From: an uncultured Candidatus Saccharibacteria bacterium
GTDB lineage: Bacteria > Patescibacteriota > Saccharimonadia > Saccharimonadales > Saccharimonadaceae
NCBI GenBank assembly: GCA_937902295.1
Contig: CALGUM010000056.1
Location: 1 to 6,830, forward strand
Reading direction: 5' to 3'
DNA length: 6,830 nucleotides
Part shown: positions 4,472 through 6,830 of the stretch, piece by piece
Layout of the letters: each line of letters starts with the position of its first letter
How positions within the stretch are numbered: position 1 is the stretch's first letter
The notes under the pieces: generated by a model
Seen by the model: the letters and a program-made list of their open reading frames with translations, nothing else
Told to the model about the DNA's origin: nothing
Databases searched by the model: none
Program-made: the position numbers and the translations under genes

Positions 4472-6391
4472 ATGGGAAAAATTATTGGTATCGATCTCGG
4501 TACAACAAATAGCGCGTTCGCGTACATGGTTGCAGGCAAACCAGAGGTTATTACAAACGCAGAGGGTAACCGCACTACACCAAGCGTGGTTGCGGTAAAT
4601 AAAAAAGGCGATCGTCTTGTTGGACAGGTTGCACAGCGCCAGCGCGTGACAAATGCCAAAAACACGATCTACGGCGTAAAACGCTTGATAGGACGCAAGT
4701 TCAGTGATGACGAAGTCCAAAAAGATCACGATATTATGCCATATGAAATCGTGAAAAAAGGTGATGGCGTGGCAGTGAAGCTTGGTGACAAGGATCATAC
4801 GCCGGAAGAGGTTTCAGCCATGATCTTGTCAAAGATCAAAGCAGATGCCGAGGCATTTTTGGGTGAAAAAGTGACAGAAGCAGTCATTACTGTACCTGCG
4901 TACTTCGATGACTCACAGCGCCAAGCAACAAAAGATGCAGGTAAGATTGCAGGTCTTGAGGTGCGACGCATTATCAACGAGCCGACAGCTGCGGCGCTTG
5001 CTTATGGTCTTGAAGGTAAAAAAGACGAAAAGATTGCTGTCTTCGATCTAGGTGGCGGTACATTCGACGTTTCAATCCTGGAGCTTGGCGATGGGGTGTT
5101 CGAGGTACGAAGTACGCATGGTGACACTCACCTTGGTGGAGAAGACTTTGACAACCGTGTCGTTAATCACTTCATTGATGTCTTTAAGAAAGAAGAAGGC
5201 GTCGATCTCAAGGGCGATAAGGCGGCTATGCAACGTCTCAAGGACGAAGCCGAAAAAGCCAAAAAAGAACTTTCTACTACTACTAGCTACGAAGTAAACC
5301 TGCCGTTTATCACCGCAGACGCTGATGGTCCAAAGCACTTTGAGTACAACTTGACTCGTGCCAAGCTCGAAGAATTGGTAAAAGACCTTATCGATCGATT
5401 GGCAAGCCCTGTCGAAAAGGCACTCAAGGACGCAGACATCAAGGCAAATGAAATCGATGAAGTAGTGATGGTGGGCGGCATGACTCGCATGCCAGCAGTG
5501 ATCGAGAAAGTAAAAAGTATTTTTGGTAAAGACCCCCTCCAGGGTGTCAACCCAGACGAAGTCGTGGCAGTTGGTGCGGCAATTCAGGGTGGTGTACTGC
5601 AGGGAGACGTCAAAGACGTGCTGCTGCTCGACGTTACGCCGCTCTCTCTTGGTATCGAAACAATGGGCGGTGTCACAACTAAGCTGATTGAGCGAAACAG
5701 TACTATCCCGACGTCGAAAAGCGAGACCTTTAGTACAGCGGCTGACAATCAACCGCAAGTAGAGATTCACGTCCTCCAGGGTGAACGCGAAATGGCTAAC
5801 GACAACAAGTCGCTCGGACGATTCATCCTCGATGGTATCGCGCCAGCTCCTCGGGGTGTGCCGCAAATCGAAGTAACATTTAATCTCGACGCCAACGGTA
5901 TTCTCAATGTGACCGCAAAGGATAAGGGAACTGGCAAAGAGCAGTCAATCACTATCCAAGATTCTGGCAACATGAGCAAAGAAGATATCGAAAAAGCTCA
6001 AAAAGAAGCTGAAATGCACGCCGAAGAAGACAAGAAGAAGCGTGAAGCTGTCGAATCACGAAATCAGCTCGAAAACATCATTTATCAGGCAGAGAAGATG
6101 CCCGATGAATACAAAGATATCTCCGATGATGACAAAAAGGTGATTGAAGAAGCAGTAGCTGACGCCAAAAAAGTACAAGAAAATGCCGAAGCCTCAAAAG
6201 AAGAGCTCGAAGCTGCAGTGAAGGCGCTCAACGACAAGATTATGCCAATTGGAGCCAAGATGTATGAAGCAGCTGCCAAAGAAAATAGCGCAAATGAAGA
6301 TGGCGAAGAGTCATCTGGCGATAAAAAGAAAGCCGACAAAGACGAGCCAATCGAAGGTGAAATTGTCGACAACAATGACGACAAGAAGTAG
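4472..6391 (+). CDS. dnaK: Molecular chaperone DnaK (Hsp70)
   Basis: A full-length 639-aa cytoplasmic Hsp70 (E. coli DnaK is 638) that binds unfolded segments in an ATP-driven cycle with DnaJ and GrpE. The nucleotide-binding domain shows GIDLGTTNS (6-14), the catalytic Lys70 in [24 protein letters not shown] (141-157), [11 protein letters not shown] (169-179), [17 protein letters not shown] (192-208) and [10 protein letters not shown] (334-343). The interdomain linker DVLLLDV is at 382-388. The beta substrate domain follows (about 389-505), then the helical lid and a charged tail ending [12 protein letters not shown]. The stretch [19 protein letters not shown] (81-99) corresponds to the nucleotide-domain insertion present in E. 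coli-type DnaK and absent from B. subtilis DnaK. It has its own promoter(s) and two CIRCE sites, and is separated from grpE by a reverse-strand gene. No dnaJ follows; a hairpin and a convergent gene do. Confidence 0.99.
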   Translation: MGKIIGIDLGTTNSAFAYMVAGKPEVITNAEGNRTTPSVVAVNKKGDRLVGQVAQRQRVTNAKNTIYGVKRLIGRKFSDDEVQKDHDIMPYEIVKKGDGVAVKLGDKDHTPEEVSAMILSKIKADAEAFLGEKVTEAVITVPAYFDDSQRQATKDAGKIAGLEVRRIINEPTAAALAYGLEGKKDEKIAVFDLGGGTFDVSILELGDGVFEVRSTHGDTHLGGEDFDNRVVNHFIDVFKKEEGVDLKGDKAAMQRLKDEAEKAKKELSTTTSYEVNLPFITADADGPKHFEYNLTRAKLEELVKDLIDRLASPVEKALKDADIKANEIDEVVMVGGMTRMPAVIEKVKSIFGKDPLQGVNPDEVVAVGAAIQGGVLQGDVKDVLLLDVTPLSLGIETMGGVTTKLIERNSTIPTSKSETFSTAADNQPQVEIHVLQGEREMANDNKSLGRFILDGIAPAPRGVPQIEVTFNLDANGILNVTAKDKGTGKEQSITIQDSGNMSKEDIEKAQKEAEMHAEEDKKKREAVESRNQLENIIYQAEKMPDEYKDISDDDKKVIEEAVADAKKVQENAEASKEELEAAVKALNDKIMPIGAKMYEAAAKENSANEDGEESSGDKKKADKDEPIEGEIVDNNDDKK

Positions 6392-6407
6392 TTAGAGCAA
6401 TACTTCT
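6384..6407 (+). repeat. Small inverted repeat across the dnaK stop codon
   Basis: AGAAGTA (6384-6390) and TACTTCT (6401-6407) form a perfect 7-bp stem with a 10-base loop. The left arm covers the last dnaK codons and part of the TAG stop (6389-6391). It is A/T-rich and may be chance, or it may add to the 3'-end structure together with the stronger hairpin 12 bases downstream. Confidence 0.3.
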
Positions 6408-6418
6408 AAATAAGAACA

Positions 6419-6443
6419 GTCCCGCATCTGGATGATGCGGGAC
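6419..6443. terminator. Bidirectional rho-independent terminator between dnaK and the orphan gene
   Basis: GTCCCGCATC, loop TGGAT, then GATGCGGGAC: a perfect GC-rich 10-bp stem with a 5-base loop, 28 bases after the dnaK stop and 9 bases beyond the end of the convergent gene. The plus strand continues TTTGGTGTT and the minus strand TGTTCTTATTT, so the T tract is better in the minus direction. It probably ends both transcripts. Confidence 0.85.
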
Positions 6444-6451
6444 TTTGGTGT

Positions 6452-6799
6452 TCAGCCGAGTAGACGGTTGACGTGGTGGGTCGGAACGTCGAATTCGAGG
6501 ACGCCCTTGCGCTGGTTGGCGTTGTAGAAGCTACCCTTTAGAGTCTGGCTGTGGTGTGGCATCTGGATGTTTACCCAGAGGATGAACATGCCTGGTGATC
6601 CACTTTCGTACTGCAGGCCAGTCACCGTGGCGGTGACCTTGCGCTGAGCAAGCTTGCCCCGAAGACGAGTATTACGCGGAGTCAGAGTGAACTCGACTTC
6701 GACCGTACAACCCTTGGTAAAGGCGTACTTGAACGAATCGATCACACGATCTGCGGACGGCCCGTCGAGGACGTCGTACTGAACTGTGGTGGTGGACAT
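6452..6799 (-). CDS. Hypothetical 115-aa protein, GC3-rich
   Basis: I do not recognise this protein. It is 115 aa, with no signal peptide or membrane segment and a single cysteine (C31). Alternating hydrophobic/polar stretches (TVEVEFTLT 32-40, KVTATVTGLQY 54-64, MFILWVNIQM 71-80, GVLEFDVPTHHV 99-110) suggest a mostly beta fold; residues 13-29 could form one helix. Basic residues cluster at 42-54 (RNTRLRGKLAQRK). I chose ATG 6799 because AGGAAGG (6814-6808) ends eight bases upstream; the in-frame GTG at 6808 overlaps that site. Third codon positions are G or C in 81 of 115 codons by hand count, against 12 of the first 30 in dnaK, so codon use differs from its neighbour. That could mean high expression, recent transfer or strong translational selection. 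A TCTAAT (6828-6823) could be the -10 but the window ends there. It shares the terminator at 6419-6443 with dnaK. Confidence 0.82.
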   Translation of the reverse strand: MSTTTVQYDVLDGPSADRVIDSFKYAFTKGCTVEVEFTLTPRNTRLRGKLAQRKVTATVTGLQYESGSPGMFILWVNIQMPHHSQTLKGSFYNANQRKGVLEFDVPTHHVNRLLG

Positions 6800-6830
6800 A
6801 CGTCGCACCTTCCTACTAACCGATTAGACC

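Noticed and set aside
5072..5866. 264-codon open frame on the minus strand within dnaK
   Set aside because: It is antisense to the conserved dnaK frame and its product is a Cys/Phe/His-rich composition with no family features; it is a by-product of dnaK codon use.
1..6830. Alternative genetic code (TGA read as glycine, known in some CPR lineages)
   Set aside because: No in-frame TGA interrupts any of the recognised genes, and the orphan gene ends in TGA at a sensible place.

Overview
The window is 6.8 kb of a compact bacterial chromosome using the standard genetic code (TGA is a stop). It looks like a member of the Patescibacteria/CPR, with Saccharibacteria as my best guess. This rests on the short HrcA (235 aa) and GrpE (154 aa), apparent leaderless starts, a Gram-positive-like chaperone gene order and medium GC. 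It is inferred from general knowledge, not from a database match.

Layout, left to right. Positions 1-787 are the 3' end of lepA (elongation factor 4). Positions 833-1543 are a guanylate kinase gene. A perfect CIRCE operator (1540-1566) begins in the last codon of that gene and controls hrcA (1590-2297) and grpE (2336-2800), which read as one heat-shock transcription unit. A 12-bp perfect hairpin (2843-2871) separates grpE from a convergent minus-strand gene (2856-4265) for a membrane-anchored or secreted alpha/beta hydrolase with an unusual ~190-residue insertion. The divergent spacer 4266-4471 holds the dnaK control region: a near-consensus sigma-70 promoter with a CIRCE around its -35, followed by a second, half-degenerate CIRCE that seems to carry a second promoter. 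dnaK (4472-6391) follows, then a bidirectional hairpin terminator (6419-6443) and a convergent minus-strand gene for an unrecognised 115-aa protein (6452-6799).

HrcA represses by binding CIRCE, so the two operators should tie hrcA-grpE and dnaK into one heat-inducible regulon, even though a reverse-strand gene now splits the classical hrcA-grpE-dnaK cluster. DnaK is the Hsp70 and GrpE its nucleotide-exchange factor; dnaJ is not in the window. The order lepA-X-hrcA-grpE-dnaK resembles Bacillus subtilis (lepA-hemN-hrcA-grpE-dnaK-dnaJ), with a guanylate kinase in the hemN slot.

I saw no tRNA, rRNA, CRISPR array, insertion sequence or phage gene. No clearly new system is evident. The most interesting points are the pared-down HrcA, the tandem CIRCE/promoter arrangement, the enlarged hydrolase inside the heat-shock locus and the GC3-rich orphan gene.
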